A stretch of 64,000 nt of DNA from Chlorops oryzae (GCA_020466095.1 CM035808.1:55390073-55454072), one strand, 5' to 3'; counted from the first letter of the stretch, positions 9,360-20,773 are shown. Notes: a model not told the origin generated them from the letters alone. Program-made: numbers and translations.

Positions 9360-12300
9360 AGCTGCGTCTGCGGGGCTCCTGATCCATCTAAATGAAGGAG
9401 GGGAGGAGCTCATTCTCGTCCAAGAACCTTGGATCTGCAGTAACAAGGTCTGCGGACTAAATCTAAAAGGTTATAACACCATATACGCCAGAAGCGCTGG
9501 CAAAGTTAGGGCCTGTATCATGATTAAAGATTGCGTTAAGCACTTTTTCATGCACCATCTTAGCGATGGGGACAATGCCCTAATTGCTGTGGAGATCCAA
9601 CACCGGAGTTTCTAGGTTGTCTCCAGCTATATGGCCTATGATGACGGTGTTACGCCCCCAGGTGAACCTCTGAGGCTTATCATCGCGGAAGCGAATAAGC
9701 GAGGCAATCCCGTACTCATTGGTGCTGATGCAAATGCACACCACACAATTTGGGGCAGCACCGACACTAACGCTAGAGGTGAGTTCCTCTTTGACTTCAT
9801 CCTGTGCAACAATCTGGCTATAGCCAATGTTGGCACTGAACCGACCTTCATCACGGCTAACCGTAATGAGGTTCTGGACATTACCTTGATCAGCGAGCAG
9901 GCGGCGGAACTGGTCACGGAGTGGCGAGTCTCCGCGGAATGCTCGCTTTCTGATCACAGGTACATTAGGTTTCAATTAGAAATCGCTACTCGAAGGAGCC
10001 AAATTCATCTTAACCTAAGGAAAACAGATTGGTGTAAATACAGATCGATCTTCGGTCAGATGATAGGGCCTCCTCCTCAGATTGACTGCGTTGAATGCTT
10101 GGAAGATGCTGTAACTACGTTAACCCACGCGTACAACCAGGCCAGCCTGGCTGCATGCAGGCCCGTCAAACCCAGAGGTCAGCCCAAACCACACTGGTGG
10201 AGCCAACGCATAGTAGAGCTACGTAGGGAATGTAGGAAAAGCTTCAACATTGCAAAAGCAACCAACAACTGGGCATTATATAAATAAAAGCTTAGGCTTT
10301 TCAAGGCCGAGACCAGGAAGGCGAAACGTTGATCCTGGAAAACTTCTGTAACGAAGTTGAAAGTTCCGGCGAAACGGGCAGACTTCGTAAGATACTGTCC
10401 CGCAATGGTTCCCAGATCGGGTCAATCCTTACCAATAGCGGCAAATGGACGGAGTCCCATGCGGAAACGCTAGGGGCCCTACTTGACGCACATTTCCCAG
10501 GCAGCACGGACGTGAGAGGCCATGCCTCTGCGCCAGTTGCTGCATCACGGGTTCCCACTTCGGTGGCCTTGGATGATGTGAGCCTTAAATTGGCCATTTG
10601 CTCATTCCATCCCTTCAAATCTCCTGGCCCTGACGGCATTATACCGGCCGATATACAGGCTACTGTATCGGAGGCGTTGCCCTGGCTGGAGGGCATATTT
10701 AGGGCTTGCCTTGAATTTGCTTACGTTCCGTGCCTGTGGCGCGAATCAAACGTGGTCTTTATCCCCAAGGCGGGAAAGGCCAGCCAAACTTCAACGAAGG
10801 ATTTTAGACCTATCAGTCTCTCATCCTTTCTTCTCAAGACGCTGGAGCGCATCATCGACTGTCACATAAGGACTGCGACTCAGCGTCCGCCAAGCAGCTT
10901 TCAACATGCTTACACCAAAGGACGATCCACGGAAACGGCTCTCAGCTCGCTAGTGAGCTACATAGAGAAGTCTCTTCACTGCAAAGAGTACACCTTGGCA
11001 GCGTTTGTAGACATACAAGGGGCCTTTAATAATATTGACCCAGTCGCTGTTATTGAGGCCCTCAACAAGATGCAGGTGAAAAATAACCTGGTAAATTTCA
11101 CGTACCAGCTCCTCGTGTGCAGGTACATAAACAGCTCGATGGATAATGAACAGGTCAGGCGAGCGACATACCGAGGTACTCCTCAAGGGAGCGTTCTGTC
11201 TCCTCTTCCATGGAACCTTGTGGTGGAAAATCTCCTTGAAAAACTGGCATACTCAGGTTTCAAGGTGGTTGGCTACGCCGACGACCTGGCCATAGCACTC
11301 TCGGGTATCGATCCAAATACCCTCTCGGGTAGAATGACACATGCGTTCAGAATACTAGCAGCATGGTGCATGGAAAATGGACTCAATGTCCACCCGCAGA
11401 AAACGGAACTGATGCTGTTCACCAGAAGGTACAAGCTCAGGAACTTCATTCCTCCGGTGATGGATGGGGTACCAATCAATCTCTCGACAAAGGTGAAATA
11501 CCTAGGAGTGATCTTGGACCCTAAACTCTCGTGGAACGACAACGTGCTCGAGAGATGCCGAAAGGCACTAACTGCTCTCTACAGCTGCAAACAGGCCGTT
11601 GGCAAAAGCTGGGGACTCAAACCTAGAGTCTTGATGTGGCTTTATGTGGCTGTGGTTGAGCCAATCTTTCTCTACGGTGCCGTGGTCTGGTGGCCAGCAA
11701 TTTGAGGGCAGAAATCCCAGACACAGATAAGTCATGTTAGAAGGAGCGCTGCTCTAATGATCACGGGAGCACTGCGCACCACTCCTACGAAAGCTCTGTT
11801 GGCAATCCTTAGCTGGCTTCCGACAGAGCTTCTCATTAAACGACAGGCCAAAATATCCGCAACCAGACTTAAAGTCATCGGTGGTTGGCCTTCCAGACCC
11901 ATTGGCCATGCAGCCATCTTGAAAGGGGACCAACCACTTTCAGTGGACTACACTATCCCTCAGATCTTTCTATCGCGAGATTTTCAGACCGTAATCCCTA
12001 ATAGAGAATACTGGGATCAGCGAACTGATCGTACTCCACACTCCGTGGATGTATTCACGGATGGCTCTAAGCTAAATGGCAGAGTTGGGGGTGGAGTTTT
12101 CTCAGAGGAACTCAACCTAAAACTCAGTTTTCGATTTCCCGACCACTGCAGCGTTTTCCAGGCAGAGGTAGCGGCAATCAATAGAGCGACCAATTGGTTT
12201 CTGGGTAACAAGATTTTCCCAGAAAATCTGTTGATTTACACAGACAGCCAGGCGGCCATAAAATCCCTCTCACGTGTAATATCCACATCCAAGACAATCC

Positions 12301-12899
12301 GCGAGTGCCGCTCGTCTCTTCAGGAGATGGCAAAGCACTCTTCGGTGACACTGATGTGGGTACTTGGACACAGCGACATTAAAGGGAACTGTACAGCGGA
12401 CGACCTTGCGAGGGCCGGTACAGAGCTAGAAAACATTATTACGGAATCTGAACTGGGTGTGCCTCTCGCCTCAGTAAAATTTAAGATTAAATCTGATTTC
12501 TACAGGCAAGCACGCAAAGCATGGTTAGAGGAAGATTCCTGCCTAACTTCAAGGTTGATATGGGTAGACCTAGATTACAAAAAAACCAATCAACTCCTTG
12601 CGCTGGACCGCGCCGACATAAGACGCACGGTCTCCATCATCACAGGACATTGCCTAATAAGCAGACACGCTGAAAGCCTTGGTGTTCCCTACAATGACTT
12701 ATGTAGAAGTTGCCGATCGGAGGAGGAGGAGGAAACGGTGAGCCACCTTATGTGTCACTGCCCGGGCCTGGCCAGGAGAAGATACAGGCTGCTCGGGTCC
12801 TTCTTCTTCTCCTCCCTTACTGAGCTATCATCTGTTCGAATAAAAGACATGGATTGCTTCATTTACGAGTCAAATTGGCTCCACGAAATGGGTAATTAG
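9313..12899 (+). pseudogene. LOA-clade ORF2: endonuclease, reverse transcriptase, RNase H; broken
   Basis: The endonuclease starts MKVLQINLHHSKAAS and includes QEPW, GADANAHHTIWGS and LSDHRY. The RT includes SPGPDGIIPADIQ, FVDIQGAFNNID, GTPQGSVLSPL and GYADDLA, so the catalytic Asp residues are kept. The RNase H includes VFTDGSKLNG and YTDSQAA. A Cys/His-rich tail, CRSCRSEEEEETVSHLMCHCP, follows. Damage: TAG at 9613-9615 in the endonuclease, TAA at 10285-10287, a frameshift between 10288 and 10330, and TGA at 11703-11705 between RT and RNase H. It cannot make a full-length protein. Confidence 0.85.
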
Positions 12900-12994
12900 G
12901 GAGGCATGCATTCCCATGTGGTATCACAACGGGCCCATGTGCGGCCTAAGTGTGTCCCCTCAAAGGGAGCTGCCACTCTAACATAACCTAACCT

Positions 12995-13329
12995 ATGTCG
13001 TAATATGTAAGCATGTGCATGCATGTAATGGATATTCATGCAAATACTTTTTCGATGTCAGAATATGTGCATATACTTTTCAAATTACTTGGTATTGTCT
13101 TTATGCTTCTTCAAAGAGTATGTGCACATTTGCTTGAAAATTTTAGTTTTGATTATTGAATTTTTCTTTTGAATCCTACCTTTTATATTACCCTTGCAAC
13201 ACTATTCCCCTTCCTTCATTTTTGGAAAAAGTTGGAAGCTAATTTATTGCTTAAACTCGCGTTGTTTGTTGAAAAGCTGCTCTTGAAAAAATAGTAAAAA
13301 AAAAACGTATAAGTTAATGTGCCCTGAGT
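12995..13329. other. Gypsy-like internal sequence, no gene
   Basis: AT-rich sequence resuming the gypsy-like element after the LINE insertion. Phrases such as ATATGTGCATA and GCATGCA recur. No coding signal. Confidence 0.35.
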
Positions 13330-14571
13330 GCGAACTGTTTACTTTTTATGTTTTTGATTCAATACTTCTTTTTATTAAAAAAAAAATGTATGAACACGTA
13401 TGTTGTTCCAGGAAAATCTTATTTAATCATGGCTTTGAGCCATGTTTAAAAAAAATCTTGTCATGAAAATCAAAGTTTTTTGGATCTCAAAGGCATATAA
13501 TTTTTATTTATTTATTTATTTATTTTTTTTTTTCAGAAAATACTCTAAGGTACACAGAAATTGTGCGCGAAATCTTTGTCTATAAGAAAAGTAAAAATTT
13601 TGCATGCGCCAATAAAAGTTCTTATTTTGTGCTGAATGTCATTGCAAAAAATTTTGCTGCTCAGAAAATGTCTATACATGGCTATTTTCCTATAATGAGT
13701 TTTATTTAGATCACTATTCATTCGTTCATCTTTACAGACTCTATTTTCGATGCCCATATTTGTCTTTACTGTCATTTTATACTCGAGTAGCCCGTTAGCG
13801 TTCGGGATTATTCTCATTCTTCTTCCTGACATGTTCCTTATGCAAAATTTTTCTCTTGGAAAAGCCGTCTACATCAACGGCCTCCCCTCCTACTGCCTTA
13901 GCTTGGATCGTCACTGTCTCTGCAGTACAAATACTTTTGCTAAAGACTATATGTCCGGTATATTCAGTATTTTTGATATCTATAAATGAATTTTTCGTCT
14001 GTTCATTTTTTTCTACAGCGTCATCTCCTGCCTCCTTGCTCTCAGTTTCATTGAAAAGTAACTATAATAGTCCTTCAATGGTGGTGTCATCGTTGTCAGT
14101 AGGTTTTCTCGAAAATTCTCGCTTAACAAAATCTGTTTCAGCTTTAGTGTCATCTAACGGATATAGTTTTTCATTTACGATCTGTTCCCTATTAAATGCG
14201 TTGTATGGCGTTGAATCTGATTCGTTGTTATTAAGCGTTTTCCCAATATCATTTAACTTTCTAATTGCAATTACTACTTCTTGCGTTCTGTTACGACATT
14301 TATGAAACCAAACGGCTATCTTTCTCATGAAGATTGCAAATAAATTTATTATGAAAAGCCATAAAAATTCAAAATCGATGATTCTGTCTTCGCCTTCACT
14401 GCATTCTTCGTCTTGAATGTCTTGCCTTGATTTATTTCTCTCATTTACTAATTCAATATTTTGGGATTGAAAATAAGTTATTACATGAAATTTTTTATCT
14501 GTTTTCGATGGATGCTTATACTCGTAAGCTCTTTCATCTTCATGCAAGTTCCTGCTTTGTCTGAACTTCAA
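13330..14571 (-). pseudogene. Decayed gag-like region of the gypsy-like element
   Basis: The longest minus-strand frame is 14062-14571 (169 aa), with a hydrophobic segment FEFLWLFIINLFAIFMRK followed by a basic region. It has no assigned domain. It is homologous to the plus-strand fragment at 18269-18754 (shared texture: FEFLW, INLF, IAVWF, IRKLND). Further downstream the homology runs on to about 13330 through stops and frameshifts, including a shared CTAE(A/T)VTIQA stretch. Position after the 5' LTR leader suggests gag; that is inference. Confidence 0.5.
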
Positions 14572-15041
14572 TAAATTTTCTTTTTTACTCTCAATATTTT
14601 TTACTTTCCTTACAAACTCTACATAATGTTATCTTTGACTTCAAAATTTCGAAAATCTTTCTTCTGTTTCAACAGATTTTCCATTTTACTTTCTATATTT
14701 TTTACTCTATAATAAATCTCGGTCCTGTCTGTTTAAATTAGCGTCCAGTATTGATGACTCAATGGCTTTTCGCTTCGAGCTGCATTTTGGCTATGATTAC
14801 AAAACCTTTTCTTAAATTTATTCTTCCGGGTTTTCTCTAAATGCCTAATTTTTCTAAAATATATATATTCAACCAAGGTATTGAAATTCATCGTCAACAG
14901 TAAGGACTCTGGGTGAAAAAATTGTTATTCAAAGTTTTTGTACTCACCACATTGTATGCGTATTTTGATATAGCTGTTATTCTTGTTGGTGGATGATGTC
15001 GCCTTTAACTTGCGCCGCTTTTTCCATTTTTTATTATTATA
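14572..15041 (-). other. Leader part of the gypsy-like element, no gene
   Basis: AT-rich sequence between the gag-like frame and the mariner insertion. No recognisable coding sequence. It ends in TATTATTATA, the mariner target. Confidence 0.4.
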
Positions 15042-15043
15042 TA

Positions 15044-16324
15044 ACAGGTTGGCTGATCTAACAAAGAAAAACACATTTTTTTGTCAAAATTCGTTTTTAT
15101 TATTCAACATAGTTCCCTTCAAGAGCGATACAACGATTATAACGACCTTCCAATTTTTTGATACCATTTTGGTAGTACTCCTTCGGTTTTGCCTCAAAAT
15201 AGGCCTCAGTTTCGGCGATCACCTCTTCATTGCAGCCAAATTTTTTCCCTGCGAGCATCCTTTTGAGGTCTGAGAACAAGAAAAATTCGCTGGGGGCCAG
15301 ATCTGGAGAATACGGTGGGTGGGGAAGCAATTCGAAGCCTAATTCATGAATTTTTGCCATCGTTCTCAATGACTTGTGGCACGGTGCGTTGTCTTGGTGG
15401 AACAACACTTTTTTCTTCTTCATATGGGGCCGTTTTGCCGCGATTTCGACCTTCAAACGCTCCAATAACGACATATAATAGTCACTGTTGATGGTTTTTC
15501 CCTTCTCAAGATAATCGATAAAAATTATTCCATGCCCATCCCAAAAAACAGAGGCCATTACTTTGCCAGCGGACTTTTGAGTCTTTCCACGCTTCGGAGA
15601 CGGTTCACCGATCGCTGTCCACTCAGCCGACTGTCGATTGGACTCAGGAGTGTAGTGATAGAGCCATGTTTCATCCATTGTCACATATCGACGCAAAAAC
15701 TCGGGTATATTGCGAGTTAACAGCTGCAAACACCGCTCAGAATCATCAACACGTTGTTGTTTTTGGTCAAATGTGAGCTCGCGCGGCACCCATTTTGCAC
15801 AGAGCTTTTTCATATCCAAATATTGATGAATGATATGACCAACACGTTCCTTCGATATCTTTAAGGCCTCTGCTATCGCGATCAACTTCATTTTACGGTC
15901 ATTCAAAATCATTTTGTGAATTTTTTTGATGTTTTCGTCGGTAACCACCTCTTTCGGGCGTCCACTGCGTTCACCGTCCTCCGTGCTCATTTCACCACGC
16001 TTGAATTTTGCATACCAATCAATTATTGTTGATTTTCCTGGGGCAGAGTCCGGAAACTCATTATCAAGCCAAGTTTTTGCTTCCACTGTATTTTTTCCCT
16101 TCAGAAAACAGTAATTTATGAAAACACGAAATTCCTTTTTTTCCATTTTTTCACAATAACAAAAGTTGCTTCAAAAAAGACGCTCTATCTCACAAACTAA
16201 TTGACTTACAGACGTCAAATTTTGACACGAATCATTTGAAGGTTGCCACTATATAAAAATAATATGCATTTAATACTAGAGACGCCATCTATGTGCCAGA
16301 CCGGGACCTTATCAGCCAACCTGT
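15044..16324 (-). mobile_element. Irritans-type mariner element (Himar1-like)
   Basis: 1281 bp, bounded by ACAGGTTGGCTGAT at 15044 and its reverse complement ending at 16324, with the expected TA duplication outside (15042-15043, 16325-16326). The right TIR continues as the typical mariner inverted repeat through GGTCCCGGTCT. The left TIR matches only for 14 bp and then jumps to sequence that would normally lie about 11 bp further in, so it seems to carry a short internal deletion. It is inserted in the leader of the gypsy-like element and contains one intact transposase frame. Confidence 0.92.
15100..16146 (-). CDS. Mariner transposase, full-length but with DD34E instead of DD34D
   Basis: 348 codons with no stop or frameshift, the usual length for the irritans subfamily. 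The N-terminus holds paired helix-turn-helix DNA-binding regions (about residues 1-110), then the WVPRELTFDQK linker and the catalytic domain. Catalytic residues are D158 (in VTMDETWLYHY), D252 (in HQDNAPCHKS) and, 34 residues later, position 287 in PYSPDLAPSEFF. Mariners have Asp at this third position; here the codon is GAA (Glu). From memory the protein is otherwise very close to Himar1 of the horn fly. As I recall, the same Asp-to-Glu change in mariner Mos1 abolishes transposition, so this copy is probably catalytically dead despite the open frame. The ATG was chosen to match the family start MEKKEFRV. Confidence 0.93.
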   Translation of the reverse strand: MEKKEFRVFINYCFLKGKNTVEAKTWLDNEFPDSAPGKSTIIDWYAKFKRGEMSTEDGERSGRPKEVVTDENIKKIHKMILNDRKMKLIAIAEALKISKERVGHIIHQYLDMKKLCAKWVPRELTFDQKQQRVDDSERCLQLLTRNIPEFLRRYVTMDETWLYHYTPESNRQSAEWTAIGEPSPKRGKTQKSAGKVMASVFWDGHGIIFIDYLEKGKTINSDYYMSLLERLKVEIAAKRPHMKKKKVLFHQDNAPCHKSLRTMAKIHELGFELLPHPPYSPDLAPSEFFLFSDLKRMLAGKKFGCNEEVIAETEAYFEAKPKEYYQNGIKKLEGRYNRCIALEGNYVE

Positions 16325-16326
16325 TA

Positions 16327-16765
16327 TATATATGTATATATATGTTTTTTTTACATAAGATTTTTATTCAAGGTACTCTTTTATGCCCTTATTGTGTTTG
16401 TGCTGCTAAAGTGTCCTTCAGAAGTTTCACTGAAACCCGGACCCTGACGAATTAGGTTTCGCCACTGTTCGACAGGTTATAGCAGTGCAGTACAAAAAGG
16501 GTTACAACAAAATAATTGATACAATTCGGTACATTTATGTCGTTTTTCATTGAAGTGCCTTTCGGAAGTTTCACTCACGCCCAGGCCCCACTGAATAAGG
16601 TTTCACCACTGTTCAGTAGGTTCCAATGAATAACTGAAATATATCAAATATATATCAATCTTACCCCACTGTGGCCAAAAGTCGTTGTTTCATTTGTTAT
16701 GATTTGTTAGTTTGAACGCCGTACTGTTGTGAAAGGATCGTGATTCGTACCCGACTATCCTTGGT
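16327..16765 (-). other. Leader of the gypsy-like element, no gene
   Basis: Non-coding stretch between the mariner insertion and the primer site. Two related blocks, GAAGTTTCACTGAAACCCGG near 16410 and GGAAGTTTCACTCACGCCC near 16564, form an imperfect direct repeat about 150 bp apart, each followed by a TTTC(A/G)CCACTGTTC phrase. Confidence 0.45.
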
Positions 16766-16783
16766 CGAAAACTGGCTGCGCCA
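16766..16783 (-). other. Primer-binding site of the gypsy-like element
   Basis: Minus-strand TGGCGCAGCCAGTTTTCG begins five bases inside the 5' LTR. It has the TGG start expected from pairing with a tRNA 3' CCA end. I did not assign the tRNA. Confidence 0.6.
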
Positions 16784-16788
16784 TTAAA

Positions 16789-17593
16789 TGTTGCGTGCTG
16801 GGGATGGACGTCTAAGCGAAGACCACAAATAAGAACGCCATTGAATTCAGTTACAATTATTGTTTATTGAAGTTCTTCTTATACATGATAATCCTATTCT
16901 GGCTTACTTAACTGCCCTAATCCCTAGCTACACTGAGATCCGCACTTTGTCGTCCTGGGTCGTAAGTAGGTGCGCCAAAGTTGAGATCTGATTGTTACTT
17001 CTCGATTCCAAACCACAAGTCCTCTTTTATAGATCGAAGCTCCGCTTAAATAGATCAATATTGCTGATCTAGCAATATTGGCTATTGATTGATTTCATCA
17101 GTGTGACTTCGAACTTCCCCTGCCGGTGTGCCAACGTTGCACTTGTTGTTGGTGCACCTGGCTCTTGTTGTTCTGTTGCGCTGATTGCCCTTCTCGATCG
17201 CCTGTTGTTGTTGTTACCAATAGCTTTATTGCTCTGTTTCTATTGTTGATGTAGGACTGCCTTTGAAGACGTTGAACCGCTTATGCCGTTGCTTATTGCT
17301 GACTTGCTTGCTCGTGGTCTTTCGTATTTTCCCCCGCTTGCCCTTTCCTCTGGTCGGCGTTGTGCCAAATTTTGGTACCGGCGATCGGTATGCTTGTTTA
17401 CGTTATTGTTCTCAGTAGTTGAGTTCTACTGTTGTTGTTGTTCTTGCTGAAGGGTGTCGGATTTCGAGCTTGGTGCTGTGTCGTTGAACTCCTCTGCTGT
17501 GTTTTAATTGTTTTTACATGTTTTGGCACTTTTCCCGCTTAGAGCTGGTAGCGTGACGTTAGAGTGTGACGTGACGATTTTCGATTCACAACA
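16789..17593 (-). repeat. 5' LTR of the gypsy-like element
   Basis: 805 bp, collinear with 3802-4606 and also bounded by TGTTG and CAACA. Differences from the other LTR cluster in the first 60 bp. It is followed outside by CCAG, the same 4 bp that precede 3802. Confidence 0.85.
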
Positions 17594-18259
17594 CCAGCTG
17601 CGGTAACGATTTTCCATACAAACCAATTTGCCCAAATGCCCAAGATGCCCAAATGCCCAAATGCCCAAGATGCCCACTAGGGCGTTTCAGACGTGAAAAA
17701 AGTCTTCAATTTCGAAGACGGCGGGGTCTCAAACGAAAGATAATGTAAATCGAAAAATTTGGGCATCATTTAAAATTTCTTAAATTGAGGTTTAGAGGTC
17801 GCTCAGAGGACTTGAATTTTCTTCAAATAACGCCTTAAAGAGAGCTAAAAATATTTTATTTAGTTTTTGTACATTTAGAATTTTCAATGTGACAGATTTT
17901 CAACTTTTTCTGTTTATGATCTGCTTTCTTTCTTGTTCTTCTCATTGCTTGCAATTGCCTCACAACACCCCTGCTGAACATAACCCCAAAAATAGCCATC
18001 GGACGGACTTCATCCGATTTTGTCGTGACTGCTTTCACAATATTTAAAAAGTTCTAAGATGAATACATATCTAATATGTCATATTTTATTAAACAAATGA
18101 GAATTATACCGAACAAAAATAAATGTAATTAAACATATTTCCTTTAAATCAACCAAAAATGTTGTTGACTCAACCATTTTTCTTTTGAAATTTTAGTTCT
18201 GCTCGAAAATCAAAAGGACTGTGACTAAAAATGCGCCCTTTTAAAAAAATCATGGTTAA
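17594..18259. other. Flank with a short minisatellite, no gene
   Basis: Sequence outside the gypsy-like element. At 17628-17676 a GCCCAAATGCCCAAGAT-type unit repeats about three times. The rest is AT-rich with no recognisable coding sequence. Confidence 0.45.
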
Positions 18260-19575
18260 GTTCGCTCAGTGTACGAGTATAAGCCTCCATCAAAAACAGA
18301 TGAAAAAGTTCACCTAATAACTTATTTTCATTCCCAAAATATTGAATTATTAAATGGGAAAAATGAAGAAAGACAAGACATTGAAGATGATGAATGCCGT
18401 AAAGGTGAAGATGAAACTAGCGTCTTTGAATTTTTATGGGTTTCCATGATAAATTTATTTACAATCTTTAGTAAACAGATAGCCGTTTGGTTTTATCGGT
18501 TTCACGAATGTAACAGAAGACAAGATGTAGTAATCAGACTTAGAAAACTAAATGATCTTGAGACAATGCTCAATTCTAACGAATCAGATTCAATGTCATA
18601 CGACGCATTAAGTCTATTAGTTGACACAAGAGGTGATACAGATTTTATTGGGCGAGAATTTTGGGTTAATCCACTGACAACGATGAGAATGTCAAAGGAC
18701 TGGAAGTACTTTTTAATGAAAATGAGAGCAAGGACCCAAAAGGTGACCCTGTAGAAGAAAATAAAAGGACAATAGCCAACGTTAGCAAGCGTACTTGCAC
18801 TGCAGAGGCAGTGACAATCCAAGCTAGGGCAACGAGTCTGGAACCAATTGATGTAAAAAACGTTTCCAAGAAAAAAAATTGCATAGAGAAAAATTAGGAA
18901 GAAAAATAAATTTCTTTACAAGAAGTCGGACACGAATTTATATACAGAACACGAAGATGACAAAGAAATAACCTTGCAGAATAACTTAATAAAGGACAAG
19001 TTTGACGTTACTGCAGCAGAGAATGCAATTAAAGAAAATGTGTGGATCGAATTACCCTGCAATAAGGCTATCGATGGCAACATTGTATTTCCTTTGATTG
19101 ATTCAGGAGCAGAAACGGTTTTATTTGAAGGTATGGCGGACGCACAGAAAAGACTGTAACAGTTCCACCCTCTGAGACGAAGTCCGTAAGAATGCATACA
19201 AGAATAGTGATCTGAATTAAACACATTATAGGAAACACGACATTTATAGAGATTTTCTGAGCAGCAAAATTTTTGAATAGAATGAGGTCCACCACAAAAT
19301 TAGATCTTACATTAGCTCAAGCAAGTTTTATAATTCACTTCTAGGGAAAGTATTTGCGCACAATTTCTTTGTACCTTAGAGTATTTTCTAAATAAAAGAT
19401 AACAAAAACAAAAAAAAAATTAACAAAAAGCATAGGCGTTAAGATACAAATAACTGTGATTTCCAAGACAAGATTCTTAAGACATCGCTCAAAGTCATGA
19501 TTAAATAAGATTTTCCTAGCGCAACATACATGTTCGTAAATTCCTTTTTGTTTTTAATTAAAAGAAGTACTGAAT
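18260..19575 (+). pseudogene. Inverted fragment of the gag-protease region of a related retroelement
   Basis: This runs in reverse complement to 13330-14560 over about 1.2 kb. The gag-like frame 18269-18754 is open and homologous to the minus-strand frame at 14062-14571. Further on, 18974-19159 contains FPLIDSGAETVLFEGM, a retropepsin-type DSGA active site, so the order gag then protease is visible. Stops and frameshifts break the rest. No LTR of its own is found; it lies outside the CCAG-flanked element and is likely a truncated independent copy. Confidence 0.6.
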
Positions 19576-19914
19576 CAAAAAAATAATTGAAAATAAAAAG
19601 TAGGTAGAGCAAGCCTTTTCATAGCTTAAGCTATGGCCTTAGAATTGCAAGAAAATAAAAAGAACATAAAGGTACCGGAAATAGTAAACAAAATACATGC
19701 AAAAAGGGCGCAAGCAACTCCAAAGCCATACAATACATATTTTGTTACCGGCCCTTAATATACTTAATGAAAAATTTATCAATGAAATTTATTCATATTA
19801 TGCTTTTTCTTTTTTGCGAAGCGATCTTATTTAAAACTGGCGCTACCAGAATTAAAGCTCCAACACGCAACAATTACAAAGGTCAAAGGTAAAAAAATGA
19901 ACAATTCTTCTCTT
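19576..19914. other. AT-rich stretch, no gene
   Basis: No recognisable coding sequence or repeat ends. It separates the inverted retroelement fragment from the next LTR. Confidence 0.35.
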
Positions 19915-20760
19915 TGTTGGAATCTAAGGAAGCAAAGCGCTCAGACGGGGTCGAGCGTATAAACGCTCCTTTATTCCAATGCTGAGATAAAGGAAACCGA
20001 GCGCTCATACAGTGTCGAGCGTATAATATTCCCTATATTTCCTTTTAAATAAAAGATTGTACCTCAGGTTTAATCCTTTTATTTAATGTTTTTGAATTCT
20101 TAGGTCTTAACAGAATTACTATATCCTAACTTGAAACTGCCCTATGCTTCTGACGTCGTGGCCATTTGATGAGTACGCTCGCAGAAGAAGTCTGTTCCAG
20201 TCGTCGAAGCTCCGTTTATATAGATCAATATTGCTGATCTTGCAATATTGGAAATTCCCACTGTCCGCGATCGTCGTGGATTCTTCCCGAACACATTGCA
20301 TAAGCTTGACCGCCACCTTCACCCGCAATTGTACCAACATTGCCATATTGTTGTTGTTACTACATACAGCTATTCCGATGTTATTAGTTCTTCTTTTGTA
20401 GTTCTATTGTTGTTGCCAGCGATCGGATTGCAATTGTGCATTCGCTGTGCCAGTGCTGAGATTTGTCAATCGGGCATATACGGTGCCTGTGTTGTTGTTG
20501 CTAGCTTTCGCCCTGCAAACGCATGCACCGTGTTTGTGCTTTATGTTTTTGTAATTTCCAGCGATCGGGTTGCACATATGCTTATGCTCGTGCTGGTGTT
20601 GTTGTTGTAGTAGCCAAACTGTCTCTGTCAGAGGTTTTCGCTGGCCGCTGCTTTTCAGTAGCGTTGAATCACCTTGACGAAGAAATTCATAAGTCCAGGT
20701 CACTGCCTTTTGTTTGCAATTTAAGGTGACCACAAGTGAGTTTGGGAGAGACTCACAACA
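19915..20760 (-). repeat. LTR of a second gypsy-like family
   Basis: 846 bp, plus-strand ends TGTTGG and CTCACAACA. It shares a block with the first LTR family (CGAAGCTCCG followed by TAGATCAATATTG, then GATCTTGCAATATTGG) but differs elsewhere. A polypurine tract (minus-strand AAAGGGGGAGGGA) abuts its right edge at 20761-20773, so this is a 3' LTR of a minus-strand element. No partner LTR is present in the window. Two related GAGCGTATAA blocks near 19953 and 20019 form a direct repeat. Confidence 0.7.
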
Positions 20761-20773
20761 TCCCTCCCCCTTT

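Larger units (their letters stand above)
7405..12994 (+). mobile_element. LOA-clade non-LTR retrotransposon, dead copy
   Basis: A LINE with a gag-like ORF1 and an ORF2 holding, in order, an apurinic endonuclease, a reverse transcriptase and a C-terminal RNase H. That order plus the protein texture points to the LOA (Bilbo/Lian) clade. The 3' end at about 12994 is a CATAACCTAACCTA tail. The 5' edge is uncertain and could begin nearer 7263. Both ORFs are broken and ORF1 carries a 614-bp tandem duplication. It interrupts the gypsy-like element on the opposite strand. GC content is visibly higher than in the surrounding AT-rich sequence. Confidence 0.85.
3802..17593 (-). mobile_element. Gypsy-like LTR retrotransposon with nested insertions
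   Basis: Two 805-bp LTRs in the same (minus) orientation, 16789-17593 (5') and 3802-4606 (3'), both run TGTTG...CAACA when read on the plus strand. A tRNA-type primer site lies just inside the 5' LTR and a polypurine tract just inside the 3' LTR. The outer flanks carry the same 4 bp, CCAG (3798-3801 and 17594-17597), the TSD size expected for Ty3/gypsy elements. Removing the LOA-clade LINE, the mariner and the TA-flanked element leaves under 6 kb. Remaining coding sequence is only a decayed gag-like frame; no pol domain is recognisable, so it is dead or was a non-autonomous derivative. The LTRs differ at many positions, mostly near one end, so the insertion is not recent. Confidence 0.8.
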
